Assembly: GCA_024275635.1 (NCBI GenBank)
Contig: JAJRYT010000248.1
Coordinates: 1-32,405, forward strand
DNA from: Chloroflexota bacterium
GTDB taxonomy: Bacteria; Chloroflexota; Anaerolineae; Promineifilales; Promineifilaceae
Reading direction: 5' to 3'
DNA: 32,405 nucleotides
The position numbers and the translations under genes are program-made. Shown one piece after another: positions 21,926-29,912 of the stretch. A model generated the notes under the pieces. The model ran no database searches. It was not told where the DNA came from and saw nothing but the letters and a program-made list of their open reading frames with translations. How positions within the stretch are numbered: the first letter of the stretch is position 1; each line of letters begins with the position of its first letter.

Positions 21926-24900
21926 CTACCGAACCACAATCGGCAGGAACACCTCAAAGAACGAGCTGTTCAACAAACTGAAGTCCGTGAAATGGTCAAT
22001 CTGCATCGTTACCAGATTCTCATCCGCATCCACCACATAACTTTCAGGAATCGTCCAGCTTTGCGTCGTCGTACTGTAGTAAGCCGGTTTCAGATACCGT
22101 TCCCGTAAACCCAGTCGCGCCAACTCCGCCTCGTCATAGCTGAAACGGACAAACACATTCTGGTTGAAGTTTTGGGTGATGGGCGTTCCCGTTTCATCAG
22201 TGGCGATGAAGGCGTAGCCATACTTGTACAACCGGGCGTGATGCTGGTTGGGGAACGTGGCAATCGGCGTGATGTGCAGGGTGACTGTGCCAGTGACCGG
22301 CATCGCCCCGGCCGGGATGTAGATTTGTGTGCCGTCGGCCAGCGCCAGTTCCATCGGCTCGGCGGCGTCAAAACTGACCACAACCGGCCCCGGTTTGGCG
22401 TGCGGCCCGGTCAAAACCAGGTCGAGCGTCTCATTGCCGCTGCCCATCGCCACTGTCTCACGGGTGGCGTAAAAGCTGCTGCCCGTCTCCAGCACCGCGC
22501 CGATATACCAGGTGGTGTTGCTGATCAGGTTGAGCGTGTAAGTATCGCCCAACGGCACAACGGTTTTCGTCGCCGCGCCATCGGCCGAAAAGGCCCAGAT
22601 GTGGACACGGCCGTCTACCAGCGGCGCCGTCGTAGAGATACTGGTCGTCCCCGTCAGCGTCACATCCGATTCGCGGAACTGCAAATCCACATTGGACGCC
22701 GCGCCATTGCGGGGAACAACGGCCGTTAACGCCACCGGATTGAGCCAGTTTTGATCAGAATCGTAAGCGGCGCGCACCAGGTAACGGCCGTGCGGCACAG
22801 GCAGACGGTACACACCGTTCTCATCCGTTTCCGCCCGCAGCGTCACCTGGCCGATGATGTCGCCGATGCCATCGGCGGCTACGATGGCCCCGGCTAACGG
22901 CGAGCTATCAGGAGCAGTCACCGTGCCCGTAATCCAGCCGTCCCGGTGCAAGACCGGCAGCTTCGTCCCCAACGTTTGCCCGCTTTGCAGGGGAACGACT
23001 TTCTGGTGATCAATCGCCACATAGCAGGAAGCGGGATCCACGCCGTACCCCAACGCCCACAATCCGGCGGAGAGGTTGAGCTGGGCCACACCATTGGCCG
23101 GGTTGATGTCATCGCTGACGCTGGCAAAGGGGTTGTAAGCAAAGGCACGGCCGTTCACCCCCGTCACCGGCGCATCGGCCCGCGGGTCATACAAAGCGCC
23201 CAGCAGCGTCGCATCCTGCGGCAGCAGGGTGAAAGTCTCAGTCACCGTTTCGCCGCCGGCAACCGTGACCGGCTGGGGATTTCCGGCCAGCCAATCGGCG
23301 TCAGGCGACAGGTGGACGCGCACCTGGAAACTGCCGTCCGGCAGGAAGAGGGTAAAACTGCCGCCGGTAATGGGCGCGCCTTTGACGGGGCCATCGGCGT
23401 TGCTGGCCGACGCCCAGCCGCGCACGTTGACCAGATGCCCATTCGCATCAACCAACTGGCCCTCCACCGTGTTATCGGCGGCCGTCAGGGTGAAATCTGT
23501 GCCGGTGATTGTTTGGCCGCTGGCAATGGTGACAGAGACGGCCGTGCCCGCATAAACATACGGTAGTTCCGGCGGTACGTGCGGCTTCACTAACCATTCC
23601 CCGGCCATCACGGCCAGGGCATAACTGCCATCCGGGCTCGTCCAGGTTTGCGCGCCTTGATGCTCTTGCGTCCAGCCAACCACCTGCACGCCTTCCACCT
23701 CATCCCCAGCCTCGTCCAGTACCTGCCCGCTGATAGCCGCGTCGCGCATGACCAGATCAATCAACCCCAAATCCAGCGTACCGCTGATGGGCGACTGGAT
23801 GGTTCGCGGCGGCGGCCCGGCATAATTCGGGTCTTGCGGGTGAATCAGCAGTTTGTACGCCCCGTGCGGCACGGTCAGCGTGAAAACGCCGCTGTTCACG
23901 TCCGCCAGCGTAGATTGGCCGATCCCTGCGCTGGAGCGCAGACTGACAGCGACGGTCATCGGCGTTGTGGGCAGGTTGATTTGGCCGATGACGGTGGAAT
24001 CGGCCGTCAACACCGTGAAGTTGATGGTTTTCGATTCGGGAACGAGGTTCTTGTCAAACTGCACCCACTGCGGCGGTTGGTTATTCACCCAATCCGCCGG
24101 ATTAGATGAATCCGTATGGCGCACCGTCACCGCCCAGACGCCGCCGCTGAGCCGCAGCAGATAAGCGCCATCCGCTTGCGTCATCGTGGTGCGATGGCCT
24201 GGCTCATCCAGCCGATTGGCGACAACGAGCGCATTTTCTACAGGAATGCCGGTATTCGTCTCCACCAACCCGGAGAGGGTTTTGGGGGCGCTGCGCAGTT
24301 TGATAATGCCCATATCGGTGAAATCGGGCGGCACGGTGAAGGTGAGAATCTGGGAAGCAATCAAACCGGAAGCGTTCCAGGGCGGTTCGGCCAATAACAG
24401 GTAGGTATCGGCAGGCAAATCGCCAATGGCAAAGTAGCCGCTGCCGTTAGTCTCATCCTGCCGGTAGGTGAGCGTGGTCAAGCCAAAAACGTGGGTTTTC
24501 GCATGGGGCACAGGCACGTTGCTGGGATCGGCTACAATCCCGGCGACTTGGGCCGCCTGCAAGGTCAAGTCCACACTCTGGCTGACGCCGGCGGTGACGG
24601 TGATGGGTTGGCGCGGGGAGCGCCAGTAGGGGTCGTTGGCGATGGGGAAGGCCTGGATGCCGTAGGTTCCGGTGAGTAATCCGCCCAGTTCGATGCTGCC
24701 GCTAACGGCCGTACTCGATTGAATCGGATAACCTGACTTAAACAGCACCACCTGCGCCGTCGTCGGCGTCGTCCCATCCGGGGCAAAGACCGTGCCGGTC
24801 AGCGTGGGATTGGTCAAGGCCAACGTACCCACGTCCTCTGGGCCGCCAGTCATCAGCAGGGAATAGGGCAAGGAGGGCGTGAAGCCGCTGCCAGGCGCCT

Positions 24901-25198
24901 GCGCTTGCAAGATGTAATTGCCATTGGGCACAGGGCCGAGATTAAAATTGCCAGACCCATCAACCTGAGCCGCGCCAAAGGTTTCGTTGGGCGGTGAAAT
25001 CAGGTAAACATAAGTATTGGCGGGGGGGACGTTGCCGTCGGTATCGGTGACAACGCCGGTGATGAGGTTGGCATTGGGGCCGCTGGGTTCGGCCTGGGTC
25101 ACGGCCGTAAAAGCCATCACCCCTATCAATAAAGCTGCGAACACAACCAGCGCCAGCCAGGGCCAGCGCCGCTTCCGATAAAGGGGTTCTTGGTACAT
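21926..25198 (-). CDS. Large secreted protein with multiple carboxypeptidase-regulatory-like repeats
   Basis: 1090 aa from ATG 25198, chosen over 25225 because TAGGAGG precedes it. A basic N-terminus (MYQEPLYRKRRWPW) and a hydrophobic helix (LALVVFAALLIGVMAFTAVT) form a signal sequence or anchor. The body is about ten beta-sandwich repeats of CarboxypepD_reg/SdrB type, each with GTV.dtdG.p..ga.V, then dG.y.l. lp.G.Y.l (for example ITGVVTDTDGNVPPANTYVY, DENGVYRLPVPHGRYLVRA). A ZU5-like segment near the end (ALADGTQIYIPAGAMPVTG) is followed by TMQIDHFTDFSLL and a C-terminal EVFLPIVVR. No catalytic motif is seen. The likely role is surface scaffold or adhesin. The final LPIVVR may be a lineage-specific sorting or anchoring tail (inference). 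It converges on kinase 3 through a terminator. Confidence 0.85.
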   Translation of the reverse strand: MYQEPLYRKRRWPWLALVVFAALLIGVMAFTAVTQAEPSGPNANLITGVVTDTDGNVPPANTYVYLISPPNETFGAAQVDGSGNFNLGPVPNGNYILQAQAPGSGFTPSLPYSLLMTGGPEDVGTLALTNPTLTGTVFAPDGTTPTTAQVVLFKSGYPIQSSTAVSGSIELGGLLTGTYGIQAFPIANDPYWRSPRQPITVTAGVSQSVDLTLQAAQVAGIVADPSNVPVPHAKTHVFGLTTLTYRQDETNGSGYFAIGDLPADTYLLLAEPPWNASGLIASQILTFTVPPDFTDMGIIKLRSAPKTLSGLVETNTGIPVENALVVANRLDEPGHRTTMTQADGAYLLRLSGGVWAVTVRHTDSSNPADWVNNQPPQWVQFDKNLVPESKTINFTVLTADSTVIGQINLPTTPMTVAVSLRSSAGIGQSTLADVNSGVFTLTVPHGAYKLLIHPQDPNYAGPPPRTIQSPISGTLDLGLIDLVMRDAAISGQVLDEAGDEVEGVQVVGWTQEHQGAQTWTSPDGSYALAVMAGEWLVKPHVPPELPYVYAGTAVSVTIASGQTITGTDFTLTAADNTVEGQLVDANGHLVNVRGWASASNADGPVKGAPITGGSFTLFLPDGSFQVRVHLSPDADWLAGNPQPVTVAGGETVTETFTLLPQDATLLGALYDPRADAPVTGVNGRAFAYNPFASVSDDINPANGVAQLNLSAGLWALGYGVDPASCYVAIDHQKVVPLQSGQTLGTKLPVLHRDGWITGTVTAPDSSPLAGAIVAADGIGDIIGQVTLRAETDENGVYRLPVPHGRYLVRAAYDSDQNWLNPVALTAVVPRNGAASNVDLQFRESDVTLTGTTSISTTAPLVDGRVHIWAFSADGAATKTVVPLGDTYTLNLISNTTWYIGAVLETGSSFYATRETVAMGSGNETLDLVLTGPHAKPGPVVVSFDAAEPMELALADGTQIYIPAGAMPVTGTVTLHITPIATFPNQHHARLYKYGYAFIATDETGTPITQNFNQNVFVRFSYDEAELARLGLRERYLKPAYYSTTTQSWTIPESYVVDADENLVTMQIDHFTDFSLLNSSFFEVFLPIVVR

Positions 25199-25642
25199 AC
25201 AGTATCCTCCTATCCAGATACTCAATCAATTGTGAATTGTCAATTATCAATTGTCAATAGTCAATTGTTAATGAAGAAGATGCTTTAACTTCACGATGAC
25301 CAGTAAAAAGCAATCGGCTAGCAAGAAGTCGGTCGGAATACAGATCGCTGATTGACAATTGACGATTAGCGACAAAAAATTGCCGCTCTATTGGCGCTGC
25401 CCGCGCCTAAAGCTTACCACGCGCAGTATAGGCACTTTAGCCGGTGGCTGTTAGGGGAATACTGCCAAATTGTAAAGGATTTGTAAATTGGAGGTGGAGA
25501 TTAGGCCCTCTTAGATTCAGTTGATCAAGATTTCCGCCCGGAATGACACGAGAAATAAATTCTTAATGTAGCCGTTCACTCCCACTTTTCAGACTCTTTG
25601 GGCACGTTCGTTTATAACTTTGGCGTTTGAAAAATTGTAACC

Positions 25643-25692
25643 AGGTAATTGGTAACTGGTAATTACCCAATTACTCAATTACCAATTACCAG
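25643..25692. repeat. Inverted AATTGGT / ACCAATT heptamer cluster
   Basis: ggtaattggtaactggtaat is followed by acccaattactcaattacca, so the two halves can fold on each other. The unit is the same as in the tandem array at 9214-9255, which marks a dispersed short-repeat family of this genome. Confidence 0.7.
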
Positions 25693-25776
25693 CAAACTGC
25701 AAAGTTAATTTTGAACGAACCCTTTGTATAGGGTTATACACTTTCCGAATAAATTCGCGGCAACAGTTGCGAAACC

Positions 25777-25811
25777 GGCCTTCGCAGGCTGAAATTCAGT
25801 CGGCGAAAGCC
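25777..25811. repeat. Imperfect 17-bp hairpin of unknown role
   Basis: Left arm 25777-25793 and right arm 25795-25811 pair at 14 of 17 positions. It lies about 80 bp upstream of the dikinase-like gene, so it could be a leader structure or an intergenic repeat. It has no T-tract on either side, though cccggttttt follows about 20 bp downstream. Confidence 0.4.
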
Positions 25812-25893
25812 AACTTTGCAGACGTAGACCCGGTTTTTAATCACCATTGATTTATCAACTTTTCATTTATCCAGGTTCAGGTACACTTTCCTC

Positions 25894-27855
25894 ATGACCC
25901 TGCCATTAACCCTCCCCCTCGATTCAGACCAGGCCACCCTGGCCCTTACCGGCGGCAAAGGAGCCAATTTGGCCCGGCTGGCCCGCGCCGGCCTGCTCGT
26001 TCCCGGCGGCTTCCTCATCACCACCCACGCCTACCGCGCCTTCGGCCAGGCCAATAACCTGCCCCCCTTCATCCGCCAGACCCTCAACGCCATCCAACCC
26101 AACGACCCGGCCGCGCTGCAAGAAGCCTCCGCCGCTATCCGTGTCCGTTTTGCCTCCGGAACCATCCCCACAAACCTGCAAACCACCATCATTTCTGCCT
26201 ACCAACACCTTCGACTCGCCGCTCCCCCGACCCCTGTCGCCGTCCGCTCCTCGGCCACGGCCGAAGATTTACCCGACATGTCCTTTGCCGGGCAGCAAGA
26301 CACGTTTCTCAACATCATCGGCGAGGAGGCGCTGCTCAAAGCGGTGATAGATTGCTGGAGCAGTTTGTGGACGGCGCGGGCCATCGGCTACCGGGCGCGC
26401 AACGCCATCCCCAACGACGATGTAGCTCTGGCCGTCGTCGTGCAAACGATGATTCCCAGCGAGGCTTCGGGCGTCTTATTTACTGCCAATCCGCTTAACG
26501 GCAAACGCACCGAGATGGTGATTGACGCCACGCTGGGACTGGGTGAAGCGTTGGTTTCTGGCCTGGTGGAGCCGGATCAATACCTCATTGCCGCTGACGG
26601 AACCATCCTGCAAAAAACATTGGGCGCAAAGGAGACAGTGATTCGCGGGCAGCGTGGCGGCGGCGTGGTAACGGAGCAAATCCAGGCGGCTGACCAACAG
26701 GCGATTGGGGATGCGGTTATTGATGTATTGGTTAAGTTGGGACAGCAGGTGGCGGATTTGTTTGGCGCGCCGCAGGATATTGAATGGGGCTGGGCCGATG
26801 GCAAATTATACCTCCTCCAGTCTCGCCCCATCACCAGTCTTTTCCCCATTCCCGAATGGGCCGAACGCGCCCCCCAATTGCAGGTGCTCTTCTCCTTCGC
26901 ATCCGTCCAGGGTATGCTCGACCCCATCACCCCGCTGGGGCAAGACACGCTGCAAGGGATGTTGGCCGGGTTGGGGCAACTGTTCCACATGCCCCGCACC
27001 CGTCACAATCAGACGGCCGTCCTCCCCGCTGCAGAACGACTCTGGATCAACATCACCCCGCTGGTACGCCATCCCATCGGTCGCAAAATAGAGATGAAAG
27101 GCTTGCAGTTCATTGACCCAACGGCAAATCAGGCGCTCCACTCCCTACAAGATGACTCCCGACTGCAACCAAGCAAAGGGTGGTTCCGCCTCCGCACTTT
27201 CTGGCGCGTAGGGATATTCTTCCTGCCCACCCTCGTCCGTCTTCTGCGCACCCTGCGCCATCCCGACCGGGAGCGCCAACGGTTTCAGGAAGCAATGGCC
27301 CGCATTGAACAGCAGTACGCCCGGCAGTTCGACACGGCCGTTACCCTCAGCGAGCAGTTGGCCGTGTTTGAGTCGTTTCTGCGCGATGGCTTCGCTGCCG
27401 TCCTCAGCCGTTTTCTGCCCGTCATCGCCGGCGGCATGTCCTCCCTCAACCTCACCATCAAGCTAACTACCGCCATCCGCGAGCAAGGCTTTGACCCGCT
27501 CACCCTCACGCGCGGCCTGCCCCACAATGTCACCACGGAGATGGACTTGACGCTGTGGCAAACGGCGCAGGCCATCCGCGCTGACGAGGCCACCCGCCGC
27601 CATATCCACGAAGGCGACCCGGACGAATTGGCCCAGGCGTATCTGGCTGGAACCCTGCCTACCGCCGCACAAACGGCCGTCGCCCATTTCCTCGACCGCT
27701 ACGGGATGCGCGGGCTGGGGGAGATTGACCTGGGACGCCCCCGCTGGCGCGACAATCCCGCCCCCATCTTCCGCACCCTGCAAAGCTACCTAGACATCAC
27801 CGACCCGGAGAAAGCGCCGGACGCCGTCTTTGCCCGCGGAGCCGCCGAAGTGTAA
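25894..27855 (+). CDS. PEP synthase / rifampicin-phosphotransferase-like dikinase, N-terminal part
   Basis: 653 aa. The N-terminal ATP-grasp (PPDK-N) domain spans about 1-320: LTGGKGANLARLARAGLLVP, VAVRSSATAEDLPDMSFAGQ, and ending DIEWGWADGKLYLLQSRPIT. A helical middle domain (about 330-650) resembles the substrate-binding region of rifampicin phosphotransferases rather than the PEP-binding barrel of PEP synthase. The frame stops at TAA 27853-27855, but the next codons in the same frame carry on into the phosphohistidine domain, so one 891-aa enzyme appears interrupted. Such enzymes move phosphate from ATP to a swivelling His and then to a substrate. The substrate here is unknown. The ribosome site is weak. 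Confidence 0.85.
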   Translation: MTLPLTLPLDSDQATLALTGGKGANLARLARAGLLVPGGFLITTHAYRAFGQANNLPPFIRQTLNAIQPNDPAALQEASAAIRVRFASGTIPTNLQTTIISAYQHLRLAAPPTPVAVRSSATAEDLPDMSFAGQQDTFLNIIGEEALLKAVIDCWSSLWTARAIGYRARNAIPNDDVALAVVVQTMIPSEASGVLFTANPLNGKRTEMVIDATLGLGEALVSGLVEPDQYLIAADGTILQKTLGAKETVIRGQRGGGVVTEQIQAADQQAIGDAVIDVLVKLGQQVADLFGAPQDIEWGWADGKLYLLQSRPITSLFPIPEWAERAPQLQVLFSFASVQGMLDPITPLGQDTLQGMLAGLGQLFHMPRTRHNQTAVLPAAERLWINITPLVRHPIGRKIEMKGLQFIDPTANQALHSLQDDSRLQPSKGWFRLRTFWRVGIFFLPTLVRLLRTLRHPDRERQRFQEAMARIEQQYARQFDTAVTLSEQLAVFESFLRDGFAAVLSRFLPVIAGGMSSLNLTIKLTTAIREQGFDPLTLTRGLPHNVTTEMDLTLWQTAQAIRADEATRRHIHEGDPDELAQAYLAGTLPTAAQTAVAHFLDRYGMRGLGEIDLGRPRWRDNPAPIFRTLQSYLDITDPEKAPDAVFARGAAEV

Positions 27856-27870
27856 ACTGCCGTCGCCGCC

Positions 27871-28569
27871 ATGACCGCCGCTCTCCGAAAAAGCAAGCAC
27901 GGCCGTCTCAAAGCTACACTGCTCCCCATCGCCGTCCGCCGCCTGCGCGCCCTGGCCGGACTGCGCGAAAGCCCCAAATTCCTCATGATCCGGCTGATGG
28001 GACACATTCGCCGCGCCCTCCTTGCCGCCGCTAAGGACCTGACCACCCAGGGCATCCTCGCCCACCCCGACGATATTAGTTTCCTCCGCCTGGATGAACT
28101 GCACGCTATCGCCGCCGGAGAAACCGGCGACTGGCAAAGCCGCATCCAACAACGCCAACAAATTTACGCCCGCGAGAAACAGCGGCGGCAAATCCCGCAC
28201 TTGTTCTTGAGCGATGGCGCGGCGTTTTACGAAGGCGCGGCCGTTTCCGGAGATGGCGATCTGAACGGAACCCCCGTCTCCCCCGGCGTCGTCGAAGGCG
28301 TTGTCCACATCGTACTCGACCCGCACGGGGCGCAGTTAGCGCCCGGCGAAATCCTCGTCTGCCCCGGCACCGATCCGGCCTGGACGCCGCTCTTTCTGGC
28401 GGCGGGCGGCCTTATTACCGAAGTGGGCGGGCTGATGACGCACGGTTCGGTGGTGGCGCGGGAGTATGGCATTCCGGCCGTCGTCGGCGTGCATCAGGCC
28501 ACCAACCGCCTGCAAACCGGCCAGCGCATCCGTCTGGACGGCAGCAACGGGCAAATTACACTCATGTAA
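27871..28569 (+). CDS. PEP-utilising phosphohistidine domain, C-terminal part of the split dikinase
   Basis: 232 aa, in the same frame as the preceding open frame and separated from it only by TAA 27853-27855 and five codons. Residues 1-120 finish the helical middle domain (LRALAGLRESPKFLMIRLMG). Residues about 130-232 are the swivelling His domain: SPGVVEGVVHIVLDP, GEILVCPGTDPAWTPLF, and then EVGGLMTHGSVVAREYGIPA, with the catalytic His codon at 28441-28443. The ATG at 27871 has no ribosome-binding site, so independent translation is doubtful. Readthrough, complementation in trans, a pseudogene or a sequencing error are all open. Confidence 0.8.
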   Translation: MTAALRKSKHGRLKATLLPIAVRRLRALAGLRESPKFLMIRLMGHIRRALLAAAKDLTTQGILAHPDDISFLRLDELHAIAAGETGDWQSRIQQRQQIYAREKQRRQIPHLFLSDGAAFYEGAAVSGDGDLNGTPVSPGVVEGVVHIVLDPHGAQLAPGEILVCPGTDPAWTPLFLAAGGLITEVGGLMTHGSVVAREYGIPAVVGVHQATNRLQTGQRIRLDGSNGQITLM

Positions 28570-28603
28570 AACGATTGGGCAAATTGGCAAATCCTCCTAC
28601 AGT

Positions 28604-28632
28604 TTTACGTTTCACGGTTTACGTGCTATAAA
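28604..28632 (+). promoter_or_regulatory. Candidate promoter for the DUF6391 gene
   Basis: TTTACG (28604-28609), a 17-bp spacer and TATAAA (28627-28632) lie 31 bp upstream of ATG 28663. The gene also has a good CGGAGG ribosome site. The match is moderate. Confidence 0.4.
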
Positions 28633-28662
28633 TTTCTCTAAACGCTCAATTCGGAGGCTTCT

Positions 28663-29238
28663 ATGCTCACCCAACTCATCAGCCGCGTACGCCGCAATCA
28701 TGGACTGGAACATGCCACCATTCATATGCTCAGCGCCAAACACAAAGGATTCAGCGCTCAGGGCCATTCAGACCATCGCGGCTTTCACTTGAATGTGTAC
28801 GGCGATATCACTGAACAAGATGTGGTAAATGCCGTTGAGGAGGCGCACCGGCGGATGACAGCGGGCGAGCATCACCTGGCCGTCCATCCGAATTGTGGCA
28901 CGGTTTTGTTAACAACGGCAACCATGGCCGCTTTGGCGGCTCAGGCCAGTTTTGGCCTGGAGCAAAAACGACAACATCGCTCCAAAATGGATTGGGCTGT
29001 TTTGGTCAGTGGACTACCAGGGGCGATTCTAGCCGTCATTGTGGCGCTGATCATGTCACGGCCGTTAGGCATCCACCTGCAAGCCAAATACACCACCGAG
29101 GGCGATTTGGGCAGCCTGCAAATCAAATCCATCCGCCGCATTTCCCCCTCGCTCGTGACGCGCCTCTTCCAACTGCTGCTCACAGGGGGAAACAAACGAT
29201 TAAAAGCACACGCCTACAAAATTGAAACAATTGGCTAA
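28663..29238 (+). CDS. DUF6391 family membrane protein
   Basis: 191 aa; CGGAGG precedes the ATG. The N-terminal signature RRNHGLEHATIHML (residues 10-23) is the hallmark of DUF6391, a family I associate with Cyanobacteria and Chloroflexota. It continues FSAQGHSDHRGFHLNVYGDI and AVHPNCGTVLLTTA. Two hydrophobic helices (about 78-98 and 111-131) suggest a membrane protein, with a basic C-terminal tail. The conserved His/Glu residues (H13, E16, H17, H21) could bind metal, but no activity is known to me. It begins a run of same-strand genes with a 21-bp gap to the next ORF, so it may be co-transcribed with the unknown protein and the DUF58 gene. Confidence 0.8.
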   Translation: MLTQLISRVRRNHGLEHATIHMLSAKHKGFSAQGHSDHRGFHLNVYGDITEQDVVNAVEEAHRRMTAGEHHLAVHPNCGTVLLTTATMAALAAQASFGLEQKRQHRSKMDWAVLVSGLPGAILAVIVALIMSRPLGIHLQAKYTTEGDLGSLQIKSIRRISPSLVTRLFQLLLTGGNKRLKAHAYKIETIG

Positions 29239-29259
29239 GGCCATTGGGGGCAAGAATTT

Positions 29260-29835
29260 ATGAATTGGCAATCAATCACGGCCGTCCTCACCGTCCCATC
29301 CACCGAAAATTTGTGGCAGCTACGCGGCGATTTGCGCGCTGCCGGAACGCCTGCCGACTCACCATTATGGGAGATTTTGCGCCAGTTTCACGACTTCCTC
29401 GCCCATCTCGCCGCCGGCGCCGAGGCGCATCAATACAGCCAACTCGCCTCGCTGATGGACATTGGCGCGGTAGGCGGCGTCGCCCTGGAGAATTTGCTCC
29501 AATCCAACTCCTCCGAAGAGCTTTGGCAAAAGTTCCTGGCTGGCAGCATCAGTGAAGGGTTGATGGTGCTGGCGTCCCGCCAATACGTCAAAGCGTTTAA
29601 AACGGAAATGGGCACAGTTTACCAAACGGCCGTCTGGTTCCTTTACGATGCCCTCTGGCAGCTTTCGGCTCAAACCCAACCCGAGCTGTCCCCCGCCGCC
29701 CGCCGCCAACACCTTGATTTTTTGATGGCCCCCATCCACGACAACGCCACGCCGGAAACCGTCAAAATCGCCCTTATTGGTCGGCTCTTCCAAATACTTT
29801 TGCTAACCCATCTTGCGGCAAGCCGTAAACCGTGA
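29260..29835 (+). CDS. Hypothetical alpha-helical protein
   Basis: 191 aa starting MNWQSITAVLTVPSTENLWQ. It is predicted largely helical by composition, with segments such as LWEILRQFHDFLAHLAAG, VALENLLQ and ALIGRLFQILLLTHLAAS. There is no signal peptide, convincing TM helix or catalytic motif, and I do not recognise the family. A G-rich site (ggggg) lies 12 bp before the ATG. Its position between the DUF6391 and DUF58 genes on the same strand suggests one transcript. The final residues and stop codon (29833-29835) are inside an accgtga/accgtaa tandem repeat, so the true C-terminus may have been altered by repeat insertion. Confidence 0.6.
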   Translation: MNWQSITAVLTVPSTENLWQLRGDLRAAGTPADSPLWEILRQFHDFLAHLAAGAEAHQYSQLASLMDIGAVGGVALENLLQSNSSEELWQKFLAGSISEGLMVLASRQYVKAFKTEMGTVYQTAVWFLYDALWQLSAQTQPELSPAARRQHLDFLMAPIHDNATPETVKIALIGRLFQILLLTHLAASRKP

Positions 29836-29907
29836 ACCGTAAGCCGTGAACCGTAATCGGAATACGAAACACGGAATACGGAATACGGAACACGGAATAC
29901 GGAACAC
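29822..29907. repeat. Short tandem repeats (ccgtaa/ccgtga, then cggaatac/ggaacac units)
   Basis: Alternating aaccgtga and aagccgtga/accgtaa units (29822-29857) are followed by about five 8-bp units of cggaatac/ggaacacg type (29858-29907). The array fills the whole spacer between the hypothetical gene and the DUF58 gene, provides the stop of the former and abuts the start of the latter. Confidence 0.85.
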
Positions 29908-29912
29908 CGCCC

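Larger units (their letters stand above)
25199..25893. other. Long non-coding spacer with short repeats and imperfect hairpins
   Basis: About 695 bp without a credible gene. On the large repeat-protein side, TCAATTG/TCAATTA-type heptamers run from about 25225 to 25270. They supply TTGACA on the minus strand (25238-25243), 17 bp from TATCTG (25215-25220), a possible promoter for that gene. At 25643-25692 AATTGGT and ACCAATT strings face each other as an inverted repeat. At 25777-25811 two 17-bp arms pair at 14 positions around ctgaaattcag. No RNA gene was recognised. Confidence 0.65.

Noticed and set aside
22172-22729. Long plus-strand open frames opposite the large repeat protein (also 22946-23566 and 23648-24109)
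   Set aside because: They are antisense to a protein with coherent beta-sandwich repeats and show no domain pattern or ribosome sites.
25226-25893. Hidden small gene or tRNA in the 0.7-kb spacer
   Set aside because: No frame has a ribosome site with protein-like composition, and no cloverleaf or T-loop GTTCRA-type pattern was found by eye.
21233-27855. Reassignment of TAA to a sense codon
   Set aside because: Many intact genes here end with TAA at the expected family length (nuclease, arrestin-like, DUF58), so a global recoding would extend them wrongly.
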